A DNA stretch of 64,000 nt from UBA685 sp049889495 (GCA_049889495.1 JBMHDH010000016.1:1-64000), one strand, 5' to 3'; numbered from the stretch's first letter, positions 34,853 through 43,258 are shown. Numbers and translations are program-made. Notes: generated by a model from the sequence alone, not told the origin.

Positions 34853-35931
34853 TCTATCTTGAAAAACGTGCCACAGTGCCTGCATGGTTGCGCTATGCCA
34901 CACCATTTTTGGCCATTGGTATCACGGTTATCATTGGCGGCCTCATCTTTGCTTTGCTGGGATATGATGCGGCAAAAGCGTTATCTGTGTTTTTCTTATC
35001 GCCGATCTCGCGGCCAGATCAAATCGCAGATTTGTTCGTGAAAGCCTGTCCGTTAATCATCATTGGAACAGGTCTTGTGTTTTGTTACCGCGCCAATATT
35101 TGGAATATTGGTGCCGAAGGCCAGCTGGTGCTTGGCGCGTTGGGCGCTGGTTGGGTGGCCTTATCCTTTCCCGATGCGACAAGCTATGGCCTGCTGATTC
35201 TTATGGCATTTGCGGCTATGGCGGCTGGCGCATTGTGGGCGCTTGTGCCTGCGATTTTAAAGGTGCGCTTTTCCACCAATGAGATTTTAACATCCCTGAT
35301 GCTGACCTATGTGGCTAGTTTGTTAATTGATTGGCTGGTGCGGGGGCCATGGCGTGACCCCATGTCTTTTGGTTTTCCACTAACCCCGCTTTATCCTGAT
35401 GCTGGTTTGGTGCCGCCCATTATTTTGCCTGAAATCGGCAGGCTAGGCCAACTTCATTGGGGTGTGCCATTTGCGCTTTTGATTGCTGTGCTTGGCGGTG
35501 TGTTGTTAAAGCGCACCTTAGCAGGCTATCAGGTTCGCTTGATGGGGGAGGCCCCGCGTGCCGCGCAATTTGCAGGCTTTCGTCCTGGGCGCGTGACATT
35601 GGCAGTAATGGCGGCCTCTGGCGCGCTTGCAGGATTGGCAGGCGCGATTGAAGTATCAGCGAATATTGGCCAGTTACAGCCCAATATCTCTTTTGGGTAT
35701 GGCTTTACAGCGATCATTGTTGCCTTTCTGGCGCGTCTGAATCCGATGGCTGTGATTGCCGCTGGTCTTGTTGTGGCGTTGGCAGAACTTGGGGGTGATT
35801 CTGCACAGATTGCCCTTGGTATCCCAAAAGTTGTCACAGGGTTGTTTAAAGGTTTGCTGTTATTCATGCTTTTGGCTGGTGAGACTTGGACTCATTACCG
35901 AATTGGTTTTAAGACACGCAAAACTGCTTAA
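34849..35931 (+). CDS. Nucleoside ABC importer, permease 1
   Basis: A 360-residue inner-membrane permease of the BPD_transp_2 family (YufP/BmpB-like), with eight to ten hydrophobic segments. The pattern YRANIWNIGAEGQLVLGALGAGW near residue 80 is diagnostic for the bmp-type nucleoside permeases, and RFSTNEILTSLMLTYVASLL follows. It overlaps the ATPase gene by four bases. A gap of 72 bases separates it from permease 2. Confidence 0.9.
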   Translation: MIYLEKRATVPAWLRYATPFLAIGITVIIGGLIFALLGYDAAKALSVFFLSPISRPDQIADLFVKACPLIIIGTGLVFCYRANIWNIGAEGQLVLGALGAGWVALSFPDATSYGLLILMAFAAMAAGALWALVPAILKVRFSTNEILTSLMLTYVASLLIDWLVRGPWRDPMSFGFPLTPLYPDAGLVPPIILPEIGRLGQLHWGVPFALLIAVLGGVLLKRTLAGYQVRLMGEAPRAAQFAGFRPGRVTLAVMAASGALAGLAGAIEVSANIGQLQPNISFGYGFTAIIVAFLARLNPMAVIAAGLVVALAELGGDSAQIALGIPKVVTGLFKGLLLFMLLAGETWTHYRIGFKTRKTA

Positions 35932-36003
35932 ATTTCAGGCAAAATGATTATCAGATGTGTAAAAGCACTTTCGCAGATGGCAAAAATAGGATAGACCCTT
36001 GCC

Positions 36004-36912
36004 ATGTATGAAGAGCTGTTGCTGACGATCTTATTGACATCTGTGCCGTTAATTTTGGCGGCAACTGGCGAGCTTGTGGCCGAAAAAAGTGGTGTGCTCA
36101 ATCTAGGTGTTGAAGGCATGATGCTGATGGGCGCTGTTGCGGCCTTTGGTGGCGCAATTTTATCAGGCTCTGTTTTCATTGGTATTTTAGCAGGTGCGTT
36201 TGGCGGCATGATGACCGCCGCCATTTTTGGTGTGTTCGCGCTTGGGCTTGCAACCAATCAGGTGGCAACAGGTCTGGCATTGACGATTTTTGGCACGGGT
36301 CTTTCTGGTCTTATCGGCGCGCCTTTGGTGGGCAAAGCGATTGATGGCCTGCCATCTCTTCATGTGCCATTCTTGGCTGATTTGCCGCTGATTGGCCCTG
36401 TTTTTCAGCTTGATTTCCTCGCTTATTTTTCTGTTTTGATTGTCGCAATGGTCGCCTATTTGTTGAAACATACAAGAACGGGTTTGATTTTGCGTGCCAC
36501 AGGCACCAATCATGACAGCGCGCATGCGCTTGGCTATTCTGTGTTACAGGTGCGTTGGCTTGCGGTATTATTTGGTGGCATGATGGCAGGTTTGGCAGGG
36601 GCCTATTTGCCCTTGGTGTTAACGCCGCATTGGGCCGAAGGGATGACAGCAGGGCGCGGCTGGATTGCGCTTGCGCTTGTTGTGTTTGCATCTTGGCAAC
36701 CTTGGCGCGTTGTCATTGGTGCGATTCTATTTGGCGGTATCACGATCATGCAATTGGCAGGTCAAGCGCGTGGATGGACCATCCAGCCACAGTTTTTATC
36801 GATGCTGCCTTATCTGGCAACCATCGTTGTTCTGGTCAGTATTTCCCGCGGTGGAGGTGTGGCGCACAAAGCCCCAGCCCATCTAGGGCGATTATTTTTC
36901 CCATCTCGTTAA
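36004..36912 (+). CDS. Nucleoside ABC importer, permease 2
   Basis: A 302-residue inner-membrane permease of the same family (YufQ/BmpC-like). The N-terminal segment VPLILAATGELVAEKSGVLNLGVEGMMLMGA is characteristic. It pairs with the 360-residue permease to form the channel. It is followed after 25 bases by the binding protein gene, which has its own strong ribosome site. Confidence 0.9.
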   Translation: MYEELLLTILLTSVPLILAATGELVAEKSGVLNLGVEGMMLMGAVAAFGGAILSGSVFIGILAGAFGGMMTAAIFGVFALGLATNQVATGLALTIFGTGLSGLIGAPLVGKAIDGLPSLHVPFLADLPLIGPVFQLDFLAYFSVLIVAMVAYLLKHTRTGLILRATGTNHDSAHALGYSVLQVRWLAVLFGGMMAGLAGAYLPLVLTPHWAEGMTAGRGWIALALVVFASWQPWRVVIGAILFGGITIMQLAGQARGWTIQPQFLSMLPYLATIVVLVSISRGGGVAHKAPAHLGRLFFPSR

Positions 36913-36937
36913 TTCAAAAGCAAAGAGGAGTGTTTTT

Positions 36938-38047
36938 ATGAAATCAATCTCGTTCGGTAAATGGCTGAGCACAGGCTTAATTGCCGCCGCTACAGCTCTT
37001 GGTATGTCTGCTGGTGCTGCTGCAGATGGCATGAAGGTTGGCTTTGTCTATCTTACAAACCCAGGTGACCATGGTTGGACCTATGCGCATGAAATGGGCC
37101 GTCAAGCCGTTGAAGCGCGTTTTGGTGACAAGGTCGAGACAACCTATGTAGAAAATGTGGCTGAAGGCCCAGATGCTGCGCGTGTTATTCGTGAACTTGC
37201 CAAGCAAGGCAATGACATGATTTTCACAACATCATTTGGCTATATGGACCCTACTTTGAAAGTGTCTAAAGAATTTCCAAATGTGAAATTTGACCACATC
37301 ACTGGCTATAAGCGTTCCCCAAATATGGCAACAGGTAACATCCGCTTTTACGAAGGTCGTTACGTTCAGGGTGTTGTTGCTGGGATGATGACAAAGTCAA
37401 ATAAGATTGGTTATCTTGGCGCCTTCCCAATTCCAGAAGTGATCCAAGGCATTAACGCTTTTGCGCAAGGTCTTCGTTCTGTGAATAAAGATGCTGAAAT
37501 CTCAATCGTTTGGGTCAATAGCTGGTATGATCCTGTGAAGGAATCAGATGCTGCAAAAGTCTTGATTGCGGAAGGTGCTGATATTTTGGCACAGCATACA
37601 GACAGCCCAGCCATGTTGCAGACAGCTGAAAAAGCTGGTGTTCTTGGTTTTGGTCAGTCATCAGACATGCATGAATTTGCACCAAATGCACAGCTATTTG
37701 CTTCTGTGAATAACTGGGGTCCTTACTATATCAGCCAGATTGAAAAGGCGATGGACGGCTCTTGGTCAACAGGCGAAGGTCCTAATCACTGGGCAGGTAA
37801 CACATGGAAAGGCATTGGTGATGATTACCTTGTCTTGACAGATTTCAAAAACATGCCAGCTGATGTGGCTGCTGCTGCACAAGCCGCACGTGATGGTATT
37901 GCTGATGGCTCTTTGGTGATCTTTAAAGGTCCGATGAAAGACAATAAAGGCAATGTGATCCTAAAAGATGGTGAAGCGCTAGATGATGGCGGTCTATGGG
38001 CCATGAATTACTATGTAGATGGCGTTTTGGGCAACATCCCGAACTAA
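36938..38047 (+). CDS. bmp: BMP-family nucleoside-binding protein
   Basis: A 369-residue periplasmic binding protein with an N-terminal signal peptide (KWLSTGLIAAATALGMSAGAAA). The Bmp/PnrA pattern is clear: KVGFVYLTNPGDHGWTYAHEMG, DMIFTTSFGYMDPTLKVSKEFPNVKFDHITGY and GRYVQGVVAGMMTKSNKIGYLGAFPIPEVIQGINAF. PnrA-type proteins bind purine nucleosides through stacking aromatics. The GAGGAG site is strong and codon choice is more biased than in neighbouring genes, as expected for an abundant binding protein. A strong terminator follows. Confidence 0.93.
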   Translation: MKSISFGKWLSTGLIAAATALGMSAGAAADGMKVGFVYLTNPGDHGWTYAHEMGRQAVEARFGDKVETTYVENVAEGPDAARVIRELAKQGNDMIFTTSFGYMDPTLKVSKEFPNVKFDHITGYKRSPNMATGNIRFYEGRYVQGVVAGMMTKSNKIGYLGAFPIPEVIQGINAFAQGLRSVNKDAEISIVWVNSWYDPVKESDAAKVLIAEGADILAQHTDSPAMLQTAEKAGVLGFGQSSDMHEFAPNAQLFASVNNWGPYYISQIEKAMDGSWSTGEGPNHWAGNTWKGIGDDYLVLTDFKNMPADVAAAAQAARDGIADGSLVIFKGPMKDNKGNVILKDGEALDDGGLWAMNYYVDGVLGNIPN

Positions 38048-38080
38048 ATCTTTTCTATCACCGTGATAGATTGAAATCAG

Positions 38081-38112
38081 AAGAGGCGGCCCGTTGGCTG
38101 CCTCTTTTTTTT
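38081..38112 (+). terminator. Strong terminator after the bmp importer operon
   Basis: AAGAGGC at 38081-38087 pairs with GCCTCTT at 38100-38106, extended inward by four more pairs around a CGTT loop. Eight T follow. It ends the bmp operon 34 bases after the stop. Confidence 0.92.
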
Positions 38113-38175
38113 GATCTTGCATGCTTTTATGACAGATGACTTATTTGAAAAATATGCTATGCTGTGCCCACAGGT

Positions 38176-38251
38176 GCGGGTGTAGCTCAGTTGGTAGAGC
38201 ATCAGCTTCCCAAGCTGAGGGTCGCGGGTTCGAATCCCGTCGCCCGCTCCA
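38176..38251 (+). tRNA. tRNA-Gly (anticodon CCC)
   Basis: A complete 76-base tRNA including the encoded CCA. Acceptor GCGGGTG pairs with CGCCCGC (one G-T). The D arm is GCTC...GAGC, and the anticodon stem TCAGC/GCTGA encloses the loop TTCCCAA with anticodon CCC. The T arm GCGGG-TTCGAAT-CCCGT is canonical. It reads GGG glycine codons. Confidence 0.97.
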
Positions 38252-38371
38252 GTTTTCGTTACTTCTTTTAAAATGATAATTGACTTGCGTGTAATGCGGT
38301 GCAGGTTAGGGTGAGGGCATGCCACAATCCAATGGTGGCATGTTGTAGTGATGAGCCACAGGAGGTCTGTT

Positions 38372-38749
38372 TTGCCAAAAAAACGTATCGCCATTGAAAT
38401 GGGCATGGGCAGTTCGCTTCGCCATGCAGATTATACAGCCGCGGCAAAGCGTGCGATTGAAGATGCGCTATGGCGTAATAGCCTGACCGTCGCAGATGCC
38501 TTTGGGCTAGATCGTGAGGCGATGATTGTAGATGTCGAAGTGGCAGTGCAAAAGCCTGAAGAGGTGGATGTGGCCGCTCTGGCCAAGGTGTTTCCCTATG
38601 GCAGTGTCAGCGTCACAGCGGTCAAAGGTGGGCTTGATATCCCAAAGCCAGCAGATAAAAACGCCGCCAAAGAGCCTGGGATTACTGTCATGGCACAAGC
38701 GGCCATTATCGTCTCTTTCGATTTACCACTTGCGGCATCACAAAATTAG
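38372..38749 (+). CDS. Lin0512 family protein, copy 1
   Basis: A protein of about 125 residues of the Lin0512 (TIGR02058-type) family of unknown function. The family start KKRIAIEMGMGSSLRHADYTAAAKRAIEDAL is clear. I place the start at TTG 38372 because AGGAGG at 38360-38365 is six bases upstream; the in-frame ATG at 38351 lies before that Shine-Dalgarno and would include it. It is followed after 12 bases by a second copy of the same family. The two likely form a heteromer. Confidence 0.82.
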   Translation: MPKKRIAIEMGMGSSLRHADYTAAAKRAIEDALWRNSLTVADAFGLDREAMIVDVEVAVQKPEEVDVAALAKVFPYGSVSVTAVKGGLDIPKPADKNAAKEPGITVMAQAAIIVSFDLPLAASQN

Positions 38750-38761
38750 GAGGGCCCCATC

Positions 38762-39130
38762 ATGACAGCAATGAAACGGTTGATTTTGGAAATGGGTATG
38801 GGCGCAGATCTTTATGGTGAAGATTATACCAAAGCGGCATGCCGTGCGATTGATGATGCCATCCGCCATTCATCTTTGACGCTTTTTCGGTCATTAAACT
38901 TGGATCATAGCCTGATGCAAGTCAATGTCACAGTTGGTGTGCAAAACCCAGATGCCGTCGATACAGAACAAGTCGCAGCAAAATTACCACGTGGCAATGC
39001 GCATGTAACAGCGGTGCATGGCGGCCAAAATATCACGGATAACGATAATGGCACTGTGAGCGTGATCGCGTCTGTCGCCATTGAGGCGACCTATCCAGAG
39101 GCAATGTTGCAAAAGATCGCAAATCCCTAA
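38762..39130 (+). CDS. Lin0512 family protein, copy 2
   Basis: A 122-residue paralogue of the gene just upstream. Both share the pattern K-R-x-I-x-EMGMG, the Y-T-x-A-A-x-R-A-I-x-DA helix and the VQ-P-x-V-D-x-V-A strand. Here the start is MKRLILEMGMGADLYGEDYTKAACRAIDDAIRHSSL, closer to the standard family form. AGGAGG precedes ATG 38762. No enzymatic motif is apparent. Tandem pairs of this family suggest a two-subunit oligomer; function is unknown. Confidence 0.85.
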   Translation: MTAMKRLILEMGMGADLYGEDYTKAACRAIDDAIRHSSLTLFRSLNLDHSLMQVNVTVGVQNPDAVDTEQVAAKLPRGNAHVTAVHGGQNITDNDNGTVSVIASVAIEATYPEAMLQKIANP

Positions 39131-39224
39131 GCGGCTATCAAAAACAGCACTGATAAAAATGTCAGTTATAAAAAGATGATCAGGGGTTCTTGACGCCTCT
39201 CATCACCCTTGATAAAGTGAGCAC

Positions 39225-39425
39225 AGATATTGGTGACCTAATGCCAAAGGCTAAGGTATAATAGAGAATCCAGTGAGATGTATCCATCAGGACTCAAATC
39301 TGGAGCTGTACCCGCAACTGTGTATGGTTGATATCTGTCAAAATGCCACTGGAAGTGCTCTTTAAGGGGTGTCTGGGAAGGCGACAGAGTATCGATAACC
39401 ATGAGCCAGAAGACCTGCCAATTGA
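39225..39425 (+). ncRNA. Cobalamin riboswitch
   Basis: The conserved B12 elements appear in order: TAATAGAGAATCCAGTG near 39259-39276, GCTGTACCCGCAACTGT at 39305-39321 (canonical GCTGCCCCCGCAACTGT), GCCACTGG at 39345-39352, CTGGGAAGGCG at 39373-39383, and the B12-box GAGCCAGAAGACCTGCC at 39403-39419. ATTGG near 39229 pairs with CCAAT at 39418-39422 to close P1. Downstream, GAGG-loop-CCTC at 39441-39455 sits just before the GGAG ribosome site, so control is probably at translation. The element precedes a small membrane protein and a metal ABC importer. Confidence 0.95.
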
Positions 39426-39472
39426 TGATAACCCTTATGTGAGGCGGGTGTCCTCATTATGGAGCAATGCTT

Positions 39473-39604
39473 ATGTCTTATTCATCAGGCGTCTCAGTGC
39501 GCGGTGAAGTCAATTTCACCTCTAATAGCGTCCTACAAAATCTAATCTATGTATCTCTTGCCTCAGCTCTTGCTTGGGCTGGCATTTTCTATCTGATTGT
39601 CTGA
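39473..39604 (+). CDS. 43-residue single-helix membrane protein under B12 control
   Basis: A short gene directly behind the cobalamin riboswitch. ATG 39473 has GGAG eight bases upstream, whereas the in-frame ATG at 39467 is too close. The 43-residue product starts MSYSSGVSVRGEVNFTSNSV and then has one hydrophobic helix (about residues 24-42) ending at the C-terminus, so it should be a bitopic inner-membrane peptide. It lies 55 bases before the ABC ATPase gene. It lacks the His-rich tail of CbtB. A small accessory subunit of the importer is the natural guess, but I recognise no family. Confidence 0.7.
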   Translation: MSYSSGVSVRGEVNFTSNSVLQNLIYVSLASALAWAGIFYLIV

Positions 39605-39659
39605 TCGTACCTGATTTCAAGGTAACAGATTAGGCCAGACAGATTATGCCTGACAGATT

Positions 39660-40418
39660 ATGATTGTACAAACGGAGCAAATGTGCCTCGGCTATAGAGG
39701 CATGCCTGTGGTTGAAGGGGTGAGTTTCTCTCTTCAAGCTGGACAGGTTTGTGTGGTGCTTGGCCATAATGGGGCAGGCAAATCCACTTTTGTGAAAACA
39801 TTGCTTGGCCTGCAATCACCGTTAAATGGTCGCTTTAAATGGCGCAATGATAAGCCAGCCCCTATGTCTTATTTGGGCCAACGGATTGAATTTGATGGGC
39901 AATTCCCAATCAGAGTGAAAGATCTTGTTACCATGGGCGCGTGGCATGGGCTGGGTCTGTTATCACGAATTGATGATGAAAAATCGGAACTTGTTGCCAC
40001 TGCCTTGGCTAAAACAAAATTGACCGATATGGCTGATAGGCCCATCTATGAATGTTCAGCTGGTCAATTACAAAGATGTTTTTTTGCACGTGCTATGGTG
40101 CAAAATGCGCCTGTTTTACTGCTTGATGAGCCCTTTACCGCGATGGATCAAGCAACAGAAGCCTTGTTGGTTGACCTTATCTTGAGCTGGCGTGATGAAG
40201 GGCGGGCGATTGTTATGGTCTTGCATGATTTGACCACCGCAAGAGGCCTGGCAGATACTGTTTTGTTGCTCGGGGAGGGACGCGCCTGTTTTGGGCCAAG
40301 CGCCGATGTGCTGACAGCCGAAAATTTGCAAGCACATGGCTATTTATCTGAGCTTCAAGCAAAATGGCTGGTCGCATCAGAACAGGCATTTGCCAATCAG
40401 GGGCACAGCGATGTTTGA
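39660..40418 (+). CDS. Metal ABC importer, ATPase subunit (ZnuC/TroB-like)
   Basis: A 252-residue ABC ATPase of the cation (ZnuC/MntB) family. Walker A is GHNGAGKST, Walker B LLLDEPF, and the switch histidine lies in MVLHDL. The signature is CSAGQLQRCFFARA, where LSGGQ has become CSAGQ, a variant seen in some metal importers. The stop overlaps the permease start by eight bases. Position behind a cobalamin riboswitch suggests that expression rises when B12 is short, pointing to cobalt as substrate rather than zinc; the metal is inferred. Confidence 0.88.
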   Translation: MIVQTEQMCLGYRGMPVVEGVSFSLQAGQVCVVLGHNGAGKSTFVKTLLGLQSPLNGRFKWRNDKPAPMSYLGQRIEFDGQFPIRVKDLVTMGAWHGLGLLSRIDDEKSELVATALAKTKLTDMADRPIYECSAGQLQRCFFARAMVQNAPVLLLDEPFTAMDQATEALLVDLILSWRDEGRAIVMVLHDLTTARGLADTVLLLGEGRACFGPSADVLTAENLQAHGYLSELQAKWLVASEQAFANQGHSDV

Positions 40419-41250
40419 GATGTTTGCCTATGACTTCATGCAGCGTGCCTTTATCGCCACAGCGGTTCTTAGCCTGTCTGTGGCACCAGTTGGCGCATTC
40501 TTGGTGCTGCGCCGCCTTTCATTGGCTGGCGAGGCCATGGCCCATGCGATTGTGCCAGGGATTGTCATCGCCTTTGTGATCTCTGGTCTGTCGGTGATTT
40601 CCATGTTAATTGGTGGGCTGGTGGCTGGTGTTGTGGTCGCAGTTTTAACAAGCCTATTATCGCGGCGCACCCTGATTAAAGAAGATGCCTCTCTGGCATC
40701 TCTTTACCTGATTGCTTTGGCACTTGGGATATTTATTTTATCTGCCGCTGGGTCTGCTATTCCGCTGAAAAGCTTTTTATTTGGTTCCACGCTAGGCATT
40801 GATGATGATACGTTGATTTTGATTGGCGCCACAGCCACTGTGACCTTGCTCAGCTTTGCCTTTTTGTTGCGTCCGCTGATTTTGGCAACGATTGATCCCA
40901 TGTTTTTCGAAGCGCAATTCAAACGCCCTGGCTTGATGTCTCAATGGTTTATGGTGTTGCTGGTCTTAAATCTATTGGCAGCATTTAAATCACTTGGCAC
41001 GCTCATGGCCGTTGGTTTGATGATTTTGCCAGCAACCTCTGCGCGTTATTGGGTGTCTACTGTCACAGGCTATTTGGTGCTGACCTCTATCTTGGCATTG
41101 ATCAGCTGTTGGCTTGGCCTGATATTATCTTTTTATCTGTCCGATGTGCCAACTGGCCCTGCCATTGTGCTGGTTTCAGGTGTGTTTTTCGCATTGTCAC
41201 TTATTCTATCGCCGCTTGGCCTGCGCGCCAAGAAAAGCAAAAATTTCTAA
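40411..41250 (+). CDS. Metal ABC importer, permease subunit (ZnuB/TroC-like)
   Basis: A 279-residue inner-membrane permease with about eight hydrophobic segments. The family segments SVAPVGAFLVLRRLSLAGEAMAHAIVPG (near residue 24) and FKSLGTLMAVGLMILPATSARYWV (near 200) are diagnostic of the ZnuB/MntC/TroC group. ATG 40411 is chosen because family similarity starts there; it overlaps the ATPase gene by eight bases, implying coupling. It is followed after 17 bases by the binding protein. Confidence 0.9.
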   Translation: MFEMFAYDFMQRAFIATAVLSLSVAPVGAFLVLRRLSLAGEAMAHAIVPGIVIAFVISGLSVISMLIGGLVAGVVVAVLTSLLSRRTLIKEDASLASLYLIALALGIFILSAAGSAIPLKSFLFGSTLGIDDDTLILIGATATVTLLSFAFLLRPLILATIDPMFFEAQFKRPGLMSQWFMVLLVLNLLAAFKSLGTLMAVGLMILPATSARYWVSTVTGYLVLTSILALISCWLGLILSFYLSDVPTGPAIVLVSGVFFALSLILSPLGLRAKKSKNF

Positions 41251-41267
41251 TAAGGAAGGTTCATTTT

Positions 41268-42161
41268 ATGTTGAGACTTAGATTTAAATCAATGGCTTTG
41301 ACAGCTCTTTTGGGTTTGTCATTCTTAACATCTGCCACTATGGCAACAGCGCAGGCAGAGTTGCGCATTGTTGCCAGCTTTTCCATTCTAGGTGACATGG
41401 TTCAGCAGGTGGCAGGTGATAAGGGCGATGTAACAACAATTGTTGGTCCTGATGCTGATGCGCATCTGTATATGCCAAATGCGGGTGATGCCATCGCGGT
41501 CACAGATGCCGATATTATTTTCGTCAATGGGATGGGATTTGAGACTTGGTCATCCTCTTTGATTGAAACATCGAAAACAAAGGCGGTTGTTGTAACGGCC
41601 ACAGAGGGTGTGGTGCCTGTTATGGTCGAAGGGGAAGTTGACCCGCATGCATGGAACGCCCTTGAAAATGGTGTGATCTATGTCCAGAACATTGCGAAGG
41701 CTTTATCAGATCTAGATGCAAAAAATGCGCCTTATTATCAGGGGCGTGCTGATGCCTATATCGCTGAGTTGCGCGCGCTCGACAAAAAGGCTGCGGCACG
41801 GTTTGCGGCCTTGCCAGAGGGTTCACGTTATGTTGTGACGGCCCATGATGCCTTTGGCTATCTAGCAGATGCCTATGGGCTTACATTCTTAGCACCTGTT
41901 GGTATTGACACAGAAGCAGAGCCAACCGCAAGAGAACTTGCTGATTTGATCGACTTTTTGAAAGAGGTTAATGCCAAGGCATTGTTTGTGGAGAATATTA
42001 CAAACCCTGATTTGATCAATCAGATTTCAGCCGAAACAGGCATTAAAGTTGAAGGGCGTCTTTATTCAGACGCGCTATCAATTAAAGGCTCACCTGCTAC
42101 AAGCTATTTGGCAATGTATGAGCATAATTTAGAAAGCCTTATGACCGCCTTATCGAAATAA
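41268..42161 (+). CDS. Metal-binding protein of the ABC importer (ZnuA/TroA-like)
   Basis: A 297-residue periplasmic cluster A-I binding protein. A signal peptide covers residues 1-28 (MALTALLGLSFLTSATMATAQA). Metal ligands of the TroA type are visible: His in DAHLYMP, His in VDPHAWN, His or Asp in TAHDAFGYL, and Asp in LYSDALS. The His-rich acidic loop found in zinc-specific ZnuA proteins is absent, favouring Mn, Fe or Co. AAGGAAGG precedes ATG 41268. It completes the importer behind the cobalamin riboswitch. Confidence 0.9.
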   Translation: MLRLRFKSMALTALLGLSFLTSATMATAQAELRIVASFSILGDMVQQVAGDKGDVTTIVGPDADAHLYMPNAGDAIAVTDADIIFVNGMGFETWSSSLIETSKTKAVVVTATEGVVPVMVEGEVDPHAWNALENGVIYVQNIAKALSDLDAKNAPYYQGRADAYIAELRALDKKAAARFAALPEGSRYVVTAHDAFGYLADAYGLTFLAPVGIDTEAEPTARELADLIDFLKEVNAKALFVENITNPDLINQISAETGIKVEGRLYSDALSIKGSPATSYLAMYEHNLESLMTALSK

Positions 42162-42266
42162 ATCCTGATCAAAACCATCTGCTGGTGGATAGTGGTTGGC
42201 GGATCGCGCTATGATTTGCTACGCTGATCTACCTGTTTTATTTTTCATGAAAAAAGGACAAAAGAT

Positions 42267-43025
42267 ATGCGTCAAAATAATGTAAAAGCGCTATGGGCTG
42301 AGGGCAAAACAGCCTTGTGCGGGTGGCTGGCAACGGAATCTGCTGTTCTTGCTGAAACGCTTGGCGTATCTGGCTTTGATGCTGTGGTTGTTGATTTACA
42401 GCATGGGGCGGCCGATATTCATAATCTGATGCATTTGATGCAGGCTATTTCGGCAACCAGCGCAACACCGATGGTGCGCTTGCCAGGTAATGTGCCAGAA
42501 ATCATCATGAAATCGTTGGATTGGGGCGCTTATGGCGTGATTTGCCCCTTGGTGAACACCAAAGAAGATGCGGTCCGATTTGTTGATGCCACGCGCTATC
42601 CCCCTGAAGGGGGGCGGTCTTTTGCCTCAGCGCGTGTGTTTAACTATGCTGGCCCCGATTATTTGGCAGAGGCCAATCAGAATATAACGCGCCTTGCGAT
42701 GATTGAAACAAAAGATGGTTTGGCCAATATCGATGATATCCTTTCGGTTGATGGGCTTGATGGTATTTTTGTTGGGCCAACCGATTTGGCCTTGGCACTT
42801 GGTCTGCAACCTGGCCCTGAAGGCACGCATGATGCCCTAGAAAAGGCAATTGCACATTGTGTGGCACGAACAAAGGCTGCTGGCAAATATGCTGGTATTT
42901 TCTGTTCAGGCGGCAAGGGCAGTGCACGCCGACGTGATGAAGGCTTTGATTTGGTTGTGTCAACGGCTGAATTATATATTCTGAAAAAAGCGATTGCCCA
43001 AGAATTGGCTGATTATAATAGCTAA
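42267..43025 (+). CDS. HpcH/HpaI-family aldolase
   Basis: A 252-residue class II-type pyruvate aldolase that splits 2-keto-4-hydroxy acids with a divalent metal. The pattern ALCGWLATESAVLAETLG, DAVVVDLQHGAAD and RLPGNVPEIIMKSLDWGAYGVICPLV is typical, with catalytic Arg and metal-binding Glu in MIETKDGLANID and the FVGPTDLALALG loop. It may act on 2-keto-3-deoxy sugar acids or 4-hydroxy-2-oxoheptanedioate. It has its own ribosome site and lies 105 bases after the metal importer; no pathway partner is adjacent. Confidence 0.88.
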   Translation: MRQNNVKALWAEGKTALCGWLATESAVLAETLGVSGFDAVVVDLQHGAADIHNLMHLMQAISATSATPMVRLPGNVPEIIMKSLDWGAYGVICPLVNTKEDAVRFVDATRYPPEGGRSFASARVFNYAGPDYLAEANQNITRLAMIETKDGLANIDDILSVDGLDGIFVGPTDLALALGLQPGPEGTHDALEKAIAHCVARTKAAGKYAGIFCSGGKGSARRRDEGFDLVVSTAELYILKKAIAQELADYNS

Positions 43026-43027
43026 GA

Positions 43028-43258
43028 TTACGGTTGTTTTTTTCCTGATGCGGATTGCGGGGACTGTCTTATTGGACGGTCCCCATTTCGTTTGACCAGA
43101 AACATAATAAATAACACCGCAGCAGCATAAATAAAGATCGCCAAAGGTTCATTTAAAAGCCCATGATGTAATTGATCATTGGCGCAGATAAAACGCTCTT
43201 TTGCTGCAGAGGTGGCCTCAGATTGGCTGATGATGGCGCATGTGGTTTGGTCAGTCAT
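43028..43258 (-). CDS. Hypothetical single-helix membrane protein
   Basis: A 76-residue frame with one hydrophobic segment (LAIFIYAAAVLFIMFLV, residues 39-55) followed by a basic, Ser/Gln/Lys-rich tail. There are two Cys in the N-terminal half. No family is recognised. It has no clear Shine-Dalgarno, and a ten-pair hairpin (43059-43084) that could end the aldolase transcript lies inside its 3' part. It is a possible gene, not a certain one. Confidence 0.4.
   Translation of the reverse strand: MTDQTTCAIISQSEATSAAKERFICANDQLHHGLLNEPLAIFIYAAAVLFIMFLVKRNGDRPIRQSPQSASGKKQP
43059..43084 (+). terminator. Hairpin after the aldolase gene
   Basis: GGGGACTGTC pairs with GACGGTCCCC around the loop TTATTG, giving ten pairs with one wobble. 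The following T-run is weak. It lies 33 bases after the aldolase stop and may end that transcript. Confidence 0.5.
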
